A DNA stretch of 64,000 nucleotides from the NCBI GenBank assembly GCA_023511625.1, contig JAIMBD010000002.1:124001-188000 (forward strand). The letters run 5' to 3'. Both the position numbers and the translations under genes were made by a program. The notes beneath the pieces were generated by a model. The model was not told the origin of the DNA. It was given only the letters and a program-made list of their open reading frames with translations, and ran no database searches. Origin of the DNA: Bacillota bacterium (lineage in GTDB: Bacteria; Bacillota; Sulfobacillia; Sulfobacillales; Sulfobacillaceae). Shown piece by piece: positions 33,320 through 42,608 of this stretch; position 1 is the first letter of the stretch, and each line of letters opens with the position of its first letter.

Positions 33320-34552
33320 TTACGACTCGCCCGCAAAATCCAGGCATCGGCCTCCTTCACACGTCAGCCGGTGTGGCGTGTCGTGGCGGCGGGTGTGCAG
33401 CACCACCGGTCCGCGCCACAGATGGCGTGCCATTCCCTCGAGCACCCGTGGCAACGGCTCAAAATCGAGGTCGCGCCCGTCGTGACAGTGCCGGAGCACC
33501 AGCGTCCCGCCCGGCCGGGTGGCTTCGCGGTCCACCTCGAGGCGTGGGATGCCCCCATGGTCGAGATCGCGGACCAGGCGGGCCTTGAGGTCCTCAAAGG
33601 GCAAGGTTGGGGCCGCCGGAGCCCCGTCGCGCAACGAGACCACTCCGAGCCCGATGCGAGCGGCGGTCCGGGGCGTCAACCAAGTGCGGACCAATCCGCA
33701 GTCGTCGAGAAAGGTAGCCGCGTCTTCCACCGCCGCCGCTCCGCTACTGGCCCAAGCCTCGTCTAGGAGGTATACGCCCAGCCGGTAGGGGTTAAGTTCG
33801 GGCGGGTGCACGGCGAGCAGTTCGCTCTGCATCTTGGCCACCTCCCAGGCCTCGGGCCCCTTCAGGGCCACCTCCCGCACGATGCGGCGGTGCCAGAACG
33901 TGGCATAGCCCTCGTTGACCACCTTGGTGAGGACTTGGGGCCAGAAATACCGGCCCTCCCTCCACAGGGCCGCCAAGAGCTCCCGCTCCCAATCGGCCAA
34001 GCACGACCCGTAGCGCACGACAAAGCCCAGCACGTCCTGTGGATCCTCGCCGCAAGAGGTCCCCGGCCTTCCCACGAATTCCATCCACGGGTGCGCGGCA
34101 TCGATCAGGGACTCCACTGCGCCGAGCCCATAGGTACGCCGCCACGCCTCAAACTGTCGGCGATGGCGCGCCATGATGGCCACGGCGTCCTTGGGCACAT
34201 CCCGAAACAGCCGGTGTTGCCGAAACACGTGCACATGGGCCAGCACGTGGGCTACCACCACCAGCGTTCTGGCCCGAGAGAGGGAGGCATCCAGATAGGC
34301 GTAGGCCGGATGGTGGTTGATGACCATCTCGTAAATCTGGCTCTGGCGGTAATCGTAGGCGGTCTTCAGCCGCCCCCACTGTTTGCCGAAGCTCCAGTGC
34401 GCATAGCGCACAGGCAATCCGCCATACGCGGCCAGGCGTGGGAGGTCGGTGGAAGGTACCAGCTCGAAATGCACCGGCCACAGCGGAAGCCCCAGGCGTT
34501 CGGCCACCTCTCCAACCTGTTCCACCACGTCCCGCAGGCCGTCAGGATCCAT
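33320..34552 (-). CDS. spoVR: SpoVR family protein
   Basis: 410 residues. SpoVR is required for normal spore cortex formation in B. subtilis; its biochemistry is unknown. Family features: YGLPVRYAHWSFGK-like start (GGLPVRYAHWSFGKQWGR), YEMVINHHPAYAYL, AHVLAHVHVF and NEGYATFWHRRI. Conserved histidines suggest metal binding. The ATG at 34552 overlaps yhbH by 11 bases; the upstream part of the frame is antisense-like. Third gene of prkA-yhbH-spoVR, a very widely conserved trio. Confidence 0.95.
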   Translation of the reverse strand: MDPDGLRDVVEQVGEVAERLGLPLWPVHFELVPSTDLPRLAAYGGLPVRYAHWSFGKQWGRLKTAYDYRQSQIYEMVINHHPAYAYLDASLSRARTLVVVAHVLAHVHVFRQHRLFRDVPKDAVAIMARHRRQFEAWRRTYGLGAVESLIDAAHPWMEFVGRPGTSCGEDPQDVLGFVVRYGSCLADWERELLAALWREGRYFWPQVLTKVVNEGYATFWHRRIVREVALKGPEAWEVAKMQSELLAVHPPELNPYRLGVYLLDEAWASSGAAAVEDAATFLDDCGLVRTWLTPRTAARIGLGVVSLRDGAPAAPTLPFEDLKARLVRDLDHGGIPRLEVDREATRPGGTLVLRHCHDGRDLDFEPLPRVLEGMARHLWRGPVVLHTRRHDTPHRLTCEGGRCLDFAGES

Positions 34553-35660
34553 ACGCGGCCCCCTCTTTGCCGAAGAATCGCTGAAGGGCGAAGAAGACGT
34601 CTTGACTCGATCGCAAGAGGACCGTGCGCACATTGGCCCGTTCAAATCCCTGAAACAACGGCGACGGAGCCCGTTCGGTATCGTGGATCTCCCCATACCC
34701 AAACAGCCGGGTGGCGGCCGCCAAGGCCTGTCCCAGCTCGAGGGCCAGGGGATTATCAGACGTGAGGTTGCCGCCGTCGGTGAAATGAAAGGCATAGGCG
34801 TTGAACCGGTCGGGAGGATAACGCTCTGCCAGCACCTCCAACGCCAACCGATAGACGCTGGAGGAGACGGTTCCCCCTGAGGTGCCGCGCCGGAAAAATC
34901 CCTCCTCGTCGACCTCTCGCGCCCGGACATCATGGGCCAAGAACACGATGTCCACAGCCGGGTAGTTGCGGCGGAGAAACTCCACCGTCCAGAAGAAGAA
35001 GCTCTTGGCGACAAATTTCTCGAACTGCCCCATCGACCCCGAGGTATCCATCATGGCCAACACCACTGCGCCCCCTTCCGGTGCGGGCTCGGCCGCAAAC
35101 TGGCGGTAGCGGACGTCCTGGCGGCGCACGGGTGGTCCCCCGCGCCGTAAGCTGGCCAACAGCGTCGGCTTGCGCGCCCACTGGGTTTGAAGGCCAACCG
35201 GCCCGAGGTCTTGCACCTCCCACGTCTCCCCTGCCCCCGGAGCCGTCCGACGGAGGTCGAGGTCTGGCAAGGCCAGGTCGCTGAAGACGACTTCGGCCGC
35301 TTCGTCTACCGTAAACACCGCCTCTTCCCACTCGACGCCGGGCGCATCGCCCCCTTGTTTGCCCCCGCCACGCGCCGTAGCCCGACCGGCTGCCGCCTCC
35401 CCTTCCCCCTGACCGGAGGCGAGGATGCCCACGGCCTCCCCGTGCTGCGGATCATAGCGAACGCGGTCCTCGCGCAGTCCCGTCAGGGGGACCTGAATCA
35501 GCTTGGCCCCATGGGAGACCAAGATCGCCTCGTGGGCCACCATCTCGGCGAGGTTTCGCCGTAAGGCCTCCTTAATCCGGGCCTGATGGCGCCGTTCGTC
35601 CAACCACACCGGGGACAGTCCATAGCGCCCCGTCCCGATCGAGAACCATCCCGGCCTCAT
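34542..35660 (-). CDS. yhbH: YhbH/YeaH family protein (DUF444, VWA-like)
   Basis: 372 residues. The C-terminal half is a von Willebrand A-like domain with an intact-looking MIDAS start VLAMMDTSGSMGQFEK and IVFLAHDVRAREVDEEGFF. The N-terminal half has RIKEALRRNLAEMVAHEAI and a Gly/Ala-rich linker. It works with the PrkA kinase in sporulation or stress. The ATG at 35660 overlaps the prkA stop as ATGA. Confidence 0.95.
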   Translation of the reverse strand: MRPGWFSIGTGRYGLSPVWLDERRHQARIKEALRRNLAEMVAHEAILVSHGAKLIQVPLTGLREDRVRYDPQHGEAVGILASGQGEGEAAAGRATARGGGKQGGDAPGVEWEEAVFTVDEAAEVVFSDLALPDLDLRRTAPGAGETWEVQDLGPVGLQTQWARKPTLLASLRRGGPPVRRQDVRYRQFAAEPAPEGGAVVLAMMDTSGSMGQFEKFVAKSFFFWTVEFLRRNYPAVDIVFLAHDVRAREVDEEGFFRRGTSGGTVSSSVYRLALEVLAERYPPDRFNAYAFHFTDGGNLTSDNPLALELGQALAAATRLFGYGEIHDTERAPSPLFQGFERANVRTVLLRSSQDVFFALQRFFGKEGAAYGS

Positions 35661-37528
35661 CGGTTCAACAGCTCGCCGATATGGGATACGGCGCGCGCCG
35701 CGCACTTAGGGCAGTACGGTCCCTCGGCAGTCATGGCTGCCACCGCGCGCTCGATGTCGGCCAAAGTGGCCGGGTCGGGATAGGCGGTCTGCGCGGTGAT
35801 CTTCACCGCGTCGCGCAGGTCGTCGAACAGCTTCTGTTCCAGCGCCGCTCGCATCCCTGGGTGGTCAAGGTAGGAGAGCGACAGGCGTCGCTCGCGCGCT
35901 TGGTGCCACCGCACAAACAGCTCCTCCCGAAATTCGGGGCGCTGCGCCTCAGGTATCCCCATCCGCGCTTCCACTGATCCCAAGAGCCGCTCGTCGGCGG
36001 GGGGCTGGCCGCCGGACTCCCCGCGGGCCGCCAGCACCCAGCGAATCACGTGGTCGACGTAGTTCTGATACAAATCTTCGAGGTGTTGCTGCCAGTGGCG
36101 CGCAAAGGATTTGAGGACATCGTGTTCCAGTCGCCGGTCGAGGAAGGTCTTGGCCTCTGCCATCACCTCTTTCCAGGTGTCTACCTGCTTGGGATCGACA
36201 AAGGGATTTTCGGCGATGCCCCGCCACAGGCTGTCTAGCACGTCGAGGCCGTCGAGGCAGTCGGTGCGCGCGGCGATCTCCGCCGAAAGGCGGTTCACGA
36301 TATAACGCGGGTCCAGTCCTGAAAACCCGGCCCCGCGAGTCCTCTCGGGGTCGTAGTCCCCTTGCTGCACGGCCTCCAATTGGCTCAGGCGGTCGTGGCC
36401 GGGACGCGGATCAGGGCTGAGGCGGGAGAGCACGGCCACCGCCGCTGCCGCCTCCAGCGCCCGCTCGCCTAAGTGAAACTGCGGCGGCAGATGCGGGGCC
36501 AACAACTTGCGGTACACGCGAACCTCGGCCTCGAGCTCTAGGGGATACGGGACGGGAATCACCAACAGCCGCGACAGCAACGCCTCGCTGCGGGGATTTC
36601 TGGAAAAGGCGCGAAACTCGGCCTCGTTGGTGTGGCCGATCAGGACCTCGTCGGCGGAGATGAGCTGATAGCGGCCGGTTTTGAAGTTGCCCTCTTGGCT
36701 GAGAGCAAGCAGGTGGTACAGAAACTTCTCGTCCAGCTTAAGCATCTCTTGAAACTCCATGAGGCCCCGATTGGCGATGTTGAGCTCGCCGTCAAAGCGA
36801 AAGGCCCGGGGATCGGACTCGCTTCCGTATGTGGAGATGGCCGCAAAGTCCAAGGAGCCGGTCAGATCGGCGATGTCTTGGGATTTGGGGTCCGACGGAG
36901 CATACGTCCCAATCCCCCGCCGCATCCGCTCGGACAGCGCGATGCGCCGCACCCGCACGGCGCCGCGCTGCCCGTTCCAACTGTGCCGCAGTTGAAACTG
37001 GCACCATGGGCACAGGTCGCCTTCGATGACCACTCCCAATCGGGAAGCCATGGCAGGTCGCATCGCGTCGGGAATCAGGTGGAGCGGCTCCTCGTGCATC
37101 GGGCACCCGTCGATGGCCCACAGCTCTCCTTCGGCGGTTCGCGTGAACCGCTCCAGTCCCCGCTTGAGCAACGTAACGATGGTCGACTTGCCGCCGCTGA
37201 CCGGACCCACCAACAGCACGATGCGCTTGCGCACTTCCATCCCCATCGCCGCCGGGCGAAAGTACTGGTCCACCAAGGCCTGGATGGTGCGGTCCAGGCC
37301 GTAAAGCTCGCGGCTGAAGAAGGGATAGGGGCGCCCATCCGGCCCCTGTTCCCCTTCGGCCACGATCATCCGCCAGATCCGCCGGTGCGCCAAATCCGCG
37401 ATATGGGGCCGTTGGCGGACGCGCTCCAGGTATTCGGCAAACGTTATCACCTCGATGGGGTCCTCGTAGAGACCAACCGGGTCGCGAAGCGAGAGGGACG
37501 GGTCGGAAGCATCCGACATCGTGGCCAC
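35657..37528 (-). CDS. prkA: PrkA serine protein kinase / AAA+ protein
   Basis: 623 residues. PrkA has an N-terminal AAA+ domain with Walker A GPVSGGKST (IVLLVGPVSGGKSTIVTLL) and a C-terminal kinase-like domain ending in a CPKC zinc knuckle. Other marks: ELNIANRGLMEFQEMLK and QEGNFKTGRYQLISADEVL. It acts in sporulation, and some homologues have protease activity. The GTG at 37528 follows AAGGAGGT with seven-base spacing. First gene of the trio. Confidence 0.96.
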   Translation of the reverse strand: MATMSDASDPSLSLRDPVGLYEDPIEVITFAEYLERVRQRPHIADLAHRRIWRMIVAEGEQGPDGRPYPFFSRELYGLDRTIQALVDQYFRPAAMGMEVRKRIVLLVGPVSGGKSTIVTLLKRGLERFTRTAEGELWAIDGCPMHEEPLHLIPDAMRPAMASRLGVVIEGDLCPWCQFQLRHSWNGQRGAVRVRRIALSERMRRGIGTYAPSDPKSQDIADLTGSLDFAAISTYGSESDPRAFRFDGELNIANRGLMEFQEMLKLDEKFLYHLLALSQEGNFKTGRYQLISADEVLIGHTNEAEFRAFSRNPRSEALLSRLLVIPVPYPLELEAEVRVYRKLLAPHLPPQFHLGERALEAAAAVAVLSRLSPDPRPGHDRLSQLEAVQQGDYDPERTRGAGFSGLDPRYIVNRLSAEIAARTDCLDGLDVLDSLWRGIAENPFVDPKQVDTWKEVMAEAKTFLDRRLEHDVLKSFARHWQQHLEDLYQNYVDHVIRWVLAARGESGGQPPADERLLGSVEARMGIPEAQRPEFREELFVRWHQARERRLSLSYLDHPGMRAALEQKLFDDLRDAVKITAQTAYPDPATLADIERAVAAMTAEGPYCPKCAARAVSHIGELLNR

Positions 37529-37564
37529 GCGGAAAACCTCCTTGCCCTGGAATTTTCCCTTAGT

Positions 37565-38728
37565 CTATCCAGGACTTGGCAGGGTAAACCCGCTTGGGGC
37601 CCGCCCGGCGGCCCAAAGCCGCACCGCCGCCTCGGCAGCCCGTTCCAGTAAGATGGGAGTGCGAGCGACGGCCTCGGCCAGCGTCATCGGCCCATCGGCC
37701 ACAGCCCAAATCGCCGTGCAGCCGTGGGCGTACAGGTCGTAGGCTTCCTCGGCCACTGCCCCCGATAGGCAGACCACCGGCACGCCGAGCCGCCGGGCCC
37801 GCCGCACGACTCCCAGCACTGCTTTCCCCTCCAGGGTTTGAGCGTCGGTCCGCCCCTCTCCGGTCAACACCAGATCCGAGCCGGCCGCGCGCCCTTCGAA
37901 CCCGATCCGGTCGAGCACCACCTCGATGCCGGAGACCAGATTTCCGCCGGTCAATGCCGCCAGGGCCGCACCGAGCCCGCCGGCAGCCCCGGCGCCCTGC
38001 CGTTCCCGCAGAGCCAGCCCAGAGGCCGCCTCCAACACCCGCCCGAATCGGGCCAAGCGCCGGTCGAGCACCGCGATGGCGTTGGGCGTCACCCCTTTTT
38101 GGGGGCCAAAGACGGCCGTCGCGCCGCGCGGACCGTCCAAGGGGTTAAAGACGTCAACCAGTGCCGTCACGGCCGTCGAACCTAAGCGCCGGCGGGCCGG
38201 TCGGAGGTCTACCCGGCGCACGCGGTCCAACGTGTACAAGGTCGGCCGGAACACCTGCCGGCGGGCATCTTCACACCGGGCTCCCAGCGCCAACAGCAGC
38301 CCGAGACCGCCATCGTTGGTCCCGGTTCCGCCGAGCGCCACTGCCACTTCCCGCGCCCCGCTCGCGACCGCCGCCAATAGCAGGTGGCCCAGCCCCGCAC
38401 TGCTCAGGTGCCAGGGATCGCGCCAGGCCTCTGGCACCAGCGCCCATCCGATGGCCGCGGCCGCCTCAACCACGGCCCCTCCGGTATCGAGCCGAGCCCA
38501 GGGGGCTACCACCGGTCGGCCCAAGGGATCGGGGACCGTGACTGTTGCCCAGCTGCCCCCCAGGGCAGCCAACAACACCGCCGCGGTCCCCTCGCCGCCG
38601 TCGGCCACCGGCAGTTCCGTCACGCGGGCTTCCGGCAGCGCCCGCCGCACGCCGGAAGCCAACGCCCGCGCGGCAGAAAACGCATCCAGAGCCCCTTTGA
38701 AGGAGTCCGGCGCCACGATGACGCGCAT
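37565..38728 (-). CDS. Glycerate kinase (GlxK/GarK family)
   Basis: 387 residues, phosphorylating D-glycerate to 2- or 3-phosphoglycerate. Family blocks: VIVAPDSFKGALDAFSAARAL, PVADGGEGTAAVL, ALGGTGTNDGGLGLLLALGAR, FGPQKG and DLVLTGEGRTDAQTLEGKA. The ATG at 38728 follows GGGGAGGTGGCCC. It lies upstream of prkA with a 36-base gap and could be co-transcribed. Confidence 0.94.
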   Translation of the reverse strand: MRVIVAPDSFKGALDAFSAARALASGVRRALPEARVTELPVADGGEGTAAVLLAALGGSWATVTVPDPLGRPVVAPWARLDTGGAVVEAAAAIGWALVPEAWRDPWHLSSAGLGHLLLAAVASGAREVAVALGGTGTNDGGLGLLLALGARCEDARRQVFRPTLYTLDRVRRVDLRPARRRLGSTAVTALVDVFNPLDGPRGATAVFGPQKGVTPNAIAVLDRRLARFGRVLEAASGLALRERQGAGAAGGLGAALAALTGGNLVSGIEVVLDRIGFEGRAAGSDLVLTGEGRTDAQTLEGKAVLGVVRRARRLGVPVVCLSGAVAEEAYDLYAHGCTAIWAVADGPMTLAEAVARTPILLERAAEAAVRLWAAGRAPSGFTLPSPG

Positions 38729-38804
38729 GGGCCACCTCCCCGTCAACCCCGTGGGCGGGCTTTGGGATCCATCTTACCAGGCCGGCTGGAACTCGGGAGC
38801 ACAC

Positions 38805-39758
38805 TCAGCGGAACCAATTGCGCCGCTTCATCAGCCACAACAACAGGCCGGTGACGCCAGCCATCACGGCCAAGGAGTAGGCGTAACCGAAGCTCCAATG
38901 CGTCTCCGGAATATAGAAGTTCATCCCGTAAATGGAGGCGATGGTGGTGGCGGGCAGTGCCAGGACGGAAATGATGGTGAGAAACTTCATCACTTTATTG
39001 ATTTCATTGGACTGCATGGAGGTGTACGCCTCCACCGTACCGGATAGCCCTTCGCGATTACTTTGGATATCTTCCGCGATCTCGTGCATTCGGGCCTTGA
39101 GGTCCTGGAAGTAGGGGCGATGAGCCGCCTCTACGAAATGAAAGCCTTCGTTGCCGAGTAAGGTAAAGACCTCGATTTCCGGCTCCGTCAGGCGCCGCGC
39201 CCACATCACCCAGCGCCGGAGCGCGGCGATGTCGGGCGCCAAGTTGCGGTAGGGGTGGTGCAACAACGTTTCCTGAACGGCTTCGTAGCGCCGATTGATG
39301 GCCTCATCTAAGGCCTGGAGGTGGTCGAGGTGGGCGCTCAGGAGGTGGTACAAGGCAAAGTCCGCCCCTTCCGCGAGCCAATTCTGCCGCATCACGGCCC
39401 GCCAGGCGCTCTCCAACCAAGGGACCGGCCCCTGCCGGGGCACCGTCAGCAAAAAACGCCGGCCAAAGGCCACTCCCACAGGCCAGACCGTCTGCCGCTC
39501 AGGTTCGAACGGCCTCTCTACGTGCGACAGGCGGAAAACGACCGCCTCGGCATCGACCAGCAGGCTCTGGCGCATATCCGACGCGACGGCCAGCACCCGC
39601 GCCACGGCCACCGGATGGGCAGGATACAGCTGCCGCATCACCGCCTCTGCCCGTTCCTTCTCGTCTTCTGCCGCTAAGTCCACCCACAGGGCGTCGTACG
39701 CCTCCGGGATGGCGTCTCCTCGCGCCACCTGCCCGCCCTGGGCATACAGCACCCGCAC
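38805..39758 (-). CDS. corA: CorA family magnesium/cobalt transporter
   Basis: 317 residues. A large cytoplasmic N-domain with a long helix is followed by two C-terminal membrane segments (KFLTIISVLALPATTIASIY and YSLAVMAGVTGLLLWLM). The signature loop is YGMNF. The C-terminus KRRNWFR is typical. It forms homopentameric Mg2+ channels in the inner membrane. The GTG at 39758 follows a run of GGAGGAGGAGG. Confidence 0.94.
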   Translation of the reverse strand: MRVLYAQGGQVARGDAIPEAYDALWVDLAAEDEKERAEAVMRQLYPAHPVAVARVLAVASDMRQSLLVDAEAVVFRLSHVERPFEPERQTVWPVGVAFGRRFLLTVPRQGPVPWLESAWRAVMRQNWLAEGADFALYHLLSAHLDHLQALDEAINRRYEAVQETLLHHPYRNLAPDIAALRRWVMWARRLTEPEIEVFTLLGNEGFHFVEAAHRPYFQDLKARMHEIAEDIQSNREGLSGTVEAYTSMQSNEINKVMKFLTIISVLALPATTIASIYGMNFYIPETHWSFGYAYSLAVMAGVTGLLLWLMKRRNWFR

Positions 39759-39967
39759 GGCGCCTCCTCCTCCTCCTGCCTGGTCGGGCGTTGGGGATGG
39801 AACCGAACCTGGCACCATGAATCTGTATTGAGGTTCAGGGTTTCCGGCTAAATAGACGCCTATGCTGCGGTATGGGGCCTCGTTCTGCGTGGCACCCTAC
39901 ACCCCATCGAAGAGCCGCGCCCGCCCCGGGACGGCCGATTCTCCGCCAACGCAGAAGGAGGCGAGCC

Positions 39968-40972
39968 ATGCATTCTACCGGCCCTATTAACTGGACCCCC
40001 ATGATCGTCGGATTCGTGGCCGGGTTCATCTCGCGCGTGCTGGCCCTGCGCAGCGGGCGGTCTCATTTTCCCGGCTTCCCCTCGGGCTACATCTCCCAGA
40101 TTGCCCTGGGGGTCATTGCGGCTATGGTGGGATCGTCCATCACCGTCTCTCTGGCGGGTAAGGAGTTCACCGCCGCCACGTTTTTGACCCTCGCCGCCAC
40201 CCAGTTCCGGGATGTGCGCAACACCGAGCGCAAGACGCTGGAAGCCGAAGAGCAGCTCATCTTAGTGGGACGCGGTGCCGGATACATCGAAGGGATCGCC
40301 GTCACCTACGAGGCCCGCAATTACCTGGCGATGCTGGTGGCCCTCGTGGTTTCCGCCGCCACCCAGTTCTTCGGTCTGTGGGTCGGCATCGGAGTAGGGG
40401 TGGCCAGCATCCTCGTCGGCGAGCGATTCATGTCGGGCCCGCGCATCGGCGACGTCTGCGAGGTGGAGCCAGCCCCGGTGCGCTTTGAGAAAGGCTCGCT
40501 GCTATACGCCGGCGACGTCATGATGATGGAAGTGGGGCTCAAAGGGTCCCGCGAGCGTTACCTCCAACATGGGCTGGCCGTGGTGTTGACGCCGAAAAAC
40601 CCGCGGGGCCAGGCCGCCCTGTGGAACGTCGCCCAGCGCCAGGCCATCGCCCACGAGGCGGCGGCAGCAGTCGGAACCCAGAAAGATGTCGGCTACCCTG
40701 AGCAAACCCCGCTCTGTCGCATGGAAATGCCCAATGCCACCGGGCGTGCAGGCCTGACCATCATCCCCGTCCACCGCGACGTCAATCGCCTGATTCGCGC
40801 CATCAAGAATACGCCGGTCCTAGAATCCAGCAAATGGGCGCGCATGCCCATGACCAATCCCATCTCCTCGTCCGGTATGGGCGGAGAAGAGTCGTCGTCC
40901 GGCACGGCATCCAAACCGTCCCCCTCTGCACCGACGGTGCGCTCGGCGCACGTGCCTTCGCAGGAGGTGTAG
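39968..40972 (+). CDS. YIEGIA family membrane protein (YphB-like)
   Basis: 334 residues. It contains the family-naming motif YIEGIA in GRGAGYIEGIAVTYEARNYL. The N-terminus has several hydrophobic segments (MIVGFVAGFISRVLAL, SGYISQIALGVIAAMVGSSI) and another pair after the motif (LAMLVALVVSAATQFFGLWVG), then a soluble C-domain ending in a Ser/Pro-rich tail. The family is limited to spore-formers and is thought to act in sporulation. The ATG at 39968 follows AGAAGGAGGCGAGCC. Confidence 0.88.
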   Translation: MHSTGPINWTPMIVGFVAGFISRVLALRSGRSHFPGFPSGYISQIALGVIAAMVGSSITVSLAGKEFTAATFLTLAATQFRDVRNTERKTLEAEEQLILVGRGAGYIEGIAVTYEARNYLAMLVALVVSAATQFFGLWVGIGVGVASILVGERFMSGPRIGDVCEVEPAPVRFEKGSLLYAGDVMMMEVGLKGSRERYLQHGLAVVLTPKNPRGQAALWNVAQRQAIAHEAAAAVGTQKDVGYPEQTPLCRMEMPNATGRAGLTIIPVHRDVNRLIRAIKNTPVLESSKWARMPMTNPISSSGMGGEESSSGTASKPSPSAPTVRSAHVPSQEV

Positions 40973-40974
40973 CC

Positions 40975-41184
40975 ATGGCCGATGCTCCGACTCCAGTCAT
41001 GTTCGCCATCGTCACCACCAACGCCAACACGGTGCACGGCGGCATGGCGCCGGTATTCGTCGCCGACTCCGAAGAGGAGCGGGACCGCGTGGCGATGTGG
41101 TTGTCGCGCATCACCAACGCCATCGTCCACGACTTGCACAACGGCACGTTGGTCCTGACCGTCAACCAAGCGACCCAGGCTTAA
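40975..41184 (+). CDS. Small partner of YIEGIA (capping complex subunit)
   Basis: 69 residues, starting two bases after the YIEGIA gene, with CAGGAGGTG before the ATG. The sequence FAIVTTNANTVHGGMAPVFV and HDLHNGTLVLTVNQ matches the small protein usually encoded next to YIEGIA genes in spore-formers (named as its capping complex subunit, from memory). No catalytic motif is evident; the two products probably bind each other. Confidence 0.8.
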   Translation: MADAPTPVMFAIVTTNANTVHGGMAPVFVADSEEERDRVAMWLSRITNAIVHDLHNGTLVLTVNQATQA

Positions 41185-41329
41185 AGCAGCTCGAGCTGGG
41201 AGAAGACGGCGGGGTCGGTAGCCGACCCCTGCCTCCCCAGCACTTCCCCCCTGTTTGGAATCGGCCCACGGCGTACAATCGGGGACAAAACGCCCGCAGA
41301 TCAAGCGTCGGGGCGTCGGGGGGAAGGTT

Positions 41330-42178
41330 ATGGCATACGGTCTGGCACCGGTCCCGAGACGGCGACGCATCAGCGCCGCCGTCTTGGCTGTGTTGGCGGT
41401 ACTGGCGGTATGGGGTCCCGGCGCACTCGCCTTGCGCCGGACGGCATACGCCACCCTCACGGCTTTCACGGCGGTGGTACAGGCGAGTCAAACCGTGGGG
41501 GACTCGCATCTGATGGTGCCCCACTTCGTCATCGCGTATCCCCCCGGGGACCGTGCCGCAGCCTGGGTGGTGGCCCGGGGCCTAGAGCAGGCTTGGCCGC
41601 TGGAAGCCGAGCGCCTCGGACAAGCACCGCCCTTTCCCCTGCCAGTGATGGTGTACAGTCAGCCCGCCGCCATGAATCGCGCCGTGGGCGTGAGGGCCCG
41701 CGACCGCGACCTTGGATTCTACTGGAACGGGGCCATCCGCGTCGTCGCCCCCCAGGTCTGGCCCGGCCCCGGCCCCGGCCAGGACGCCGTCTTTCTCCGC
41801 CAGGGACCGGTAGCCCATGAACTGGGCCACGCCATGCTGGCCTTTGCCGCCGACGGCAACTATCCAGACTGGTTCAACGAGGGCATGGCTCAAGTGCTGG
41901 ATACGGCCGTTACCGGCTGGAGCGCCCCCCGACCGCCAGGTCCCCTCTACCCGCCGAATGCCCTGGAGATGCGGTTCTACACCCTGCCGAACCAGGCCAT
42001 GGCCTATTGGGAAGCCGATCAGTGGACCCGTTTCCTCCTGGCGCACGGCGGGTGGCCGCGCCTGCGCCGCCTGATTCAGCGCTTGGCAGCGGGGGAACCC
42101 TTCAACCAGGCATTGGCGGAGGTCTATCCCTGGTCGTCGCCGGCCGCCCTAGACGCCGCGTGGCTGGACGGGCAGTAA
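41330..42178 (+). CDS. Peptidase MA-like zinc metalloprotease, membrane-anchored
   Basis: 282 residues. A basic N-terminus and one hydrophobic segment (ISAAVLAVLAVLAVWGPGALAL) act as a signal or anchor. The gluzincin motif HELGH lies in GPVAHELGHAMLAFAADG, and WFNEGMAQVL supplies the third zinc ligand (glutamate). This is the peptidase MA/DUF pattern of extracytoplasmic proteases. The substrate is unknown. The ATG at 41330 follows GGGGGGAAGG. It follows the YIEGIA pair on the same strand by about 145 bases. Confidence 0.85.
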   Translation: MAYGLAPVPRRRRISAAVLAVLAVLAVWGPGALALRRTAYATLTAFTAVVQASQTVGDSHLMVPHFVIAYPPGDRAAAWVVARGLEQAWPLEAERLGQAPPFPLPVMVYSQPAAMNRAVGVRARDRDLGFYWNGAIRVVAPQVWPGPGPGQDAVFLRQGPVAHELGHAMLAFAADGNYPDWFNEGMAQVLDTAVTGWSAPRPPGPLYPPNALEMRFYTLPNQAMAYWEADQWTRFLLAHGGWPRLRRLIQRLAAGEPFNQALAEVYPWSSPAALDAAWLDGQ

Positions 42179-42244
42179 ACGGCATAAGTCCGGGTCCAAT
42201 AGACATCCTAAGAAGAAAACCGCCTGAGGGAGGCGTCGCCATCG

Positions 42245-42601
42245 GTGTCCGCCGCAGGATTGGCCGCGCGCAGTGCCATCGCCTTGGTCGTGGTCCCACT
42301 CACCATGTGTACCGTGGTCGCGTTTGTCGGTCACCGCCCCCTCAGCCAGCCCCTGGTGCTGGCCAGCGTGGCCTGGGGATTGGCCACTGGCCTTGTCGGT
42401 AGCGCCATCGAAACGGCGCTGGCAGGCTGGCTGAATCCCGCCCTCCGTCTGATCGCCTGGGCCTTGGCGACAGCTCTGACGATGCCGCCGGTCTCTTGGC
42501 TGTATCCCCATCTCCCTGTACATTGGGCCGGGGCCATCCTCACCGGTATCGTCGTGGGCGCCCTAGAAGCGATGGTGCCACACCGGTTGACGATGCCTTA
42601 A
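42245..42601 (+). CDS. Small four-helix membrane protein (possibly DUF2512-like)
   Basis: 118 residues with about four membrane segments: AIALVVVPLTMCTVVAFVG, LVLASVAWGLATGLVGSAI, RLIAWALATALTMPPVSWL and WAGAILTGIVVGALEAMV. Size and topology resemble the DUF2512/YndM group, but this is not certain. The GTG at 42245 is used; a GGGAGG site 11 bases upstream sits in a small hairpin (CGCCT/AGGCG). It converges on the next gene. Confidence 0.65.
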   Translation: MSAAGLAARSAIALVVVPLTMCTVVAFVGHRPLSQPLVLASVAWGLATGLVGSAIETALAGWLNPALRLIAWALATALTMPPVSWLYPHLPVHWAGAILTGIVVGALEAMVPHRLTMP

Positions 42602-42608
42602 TGCCGCG

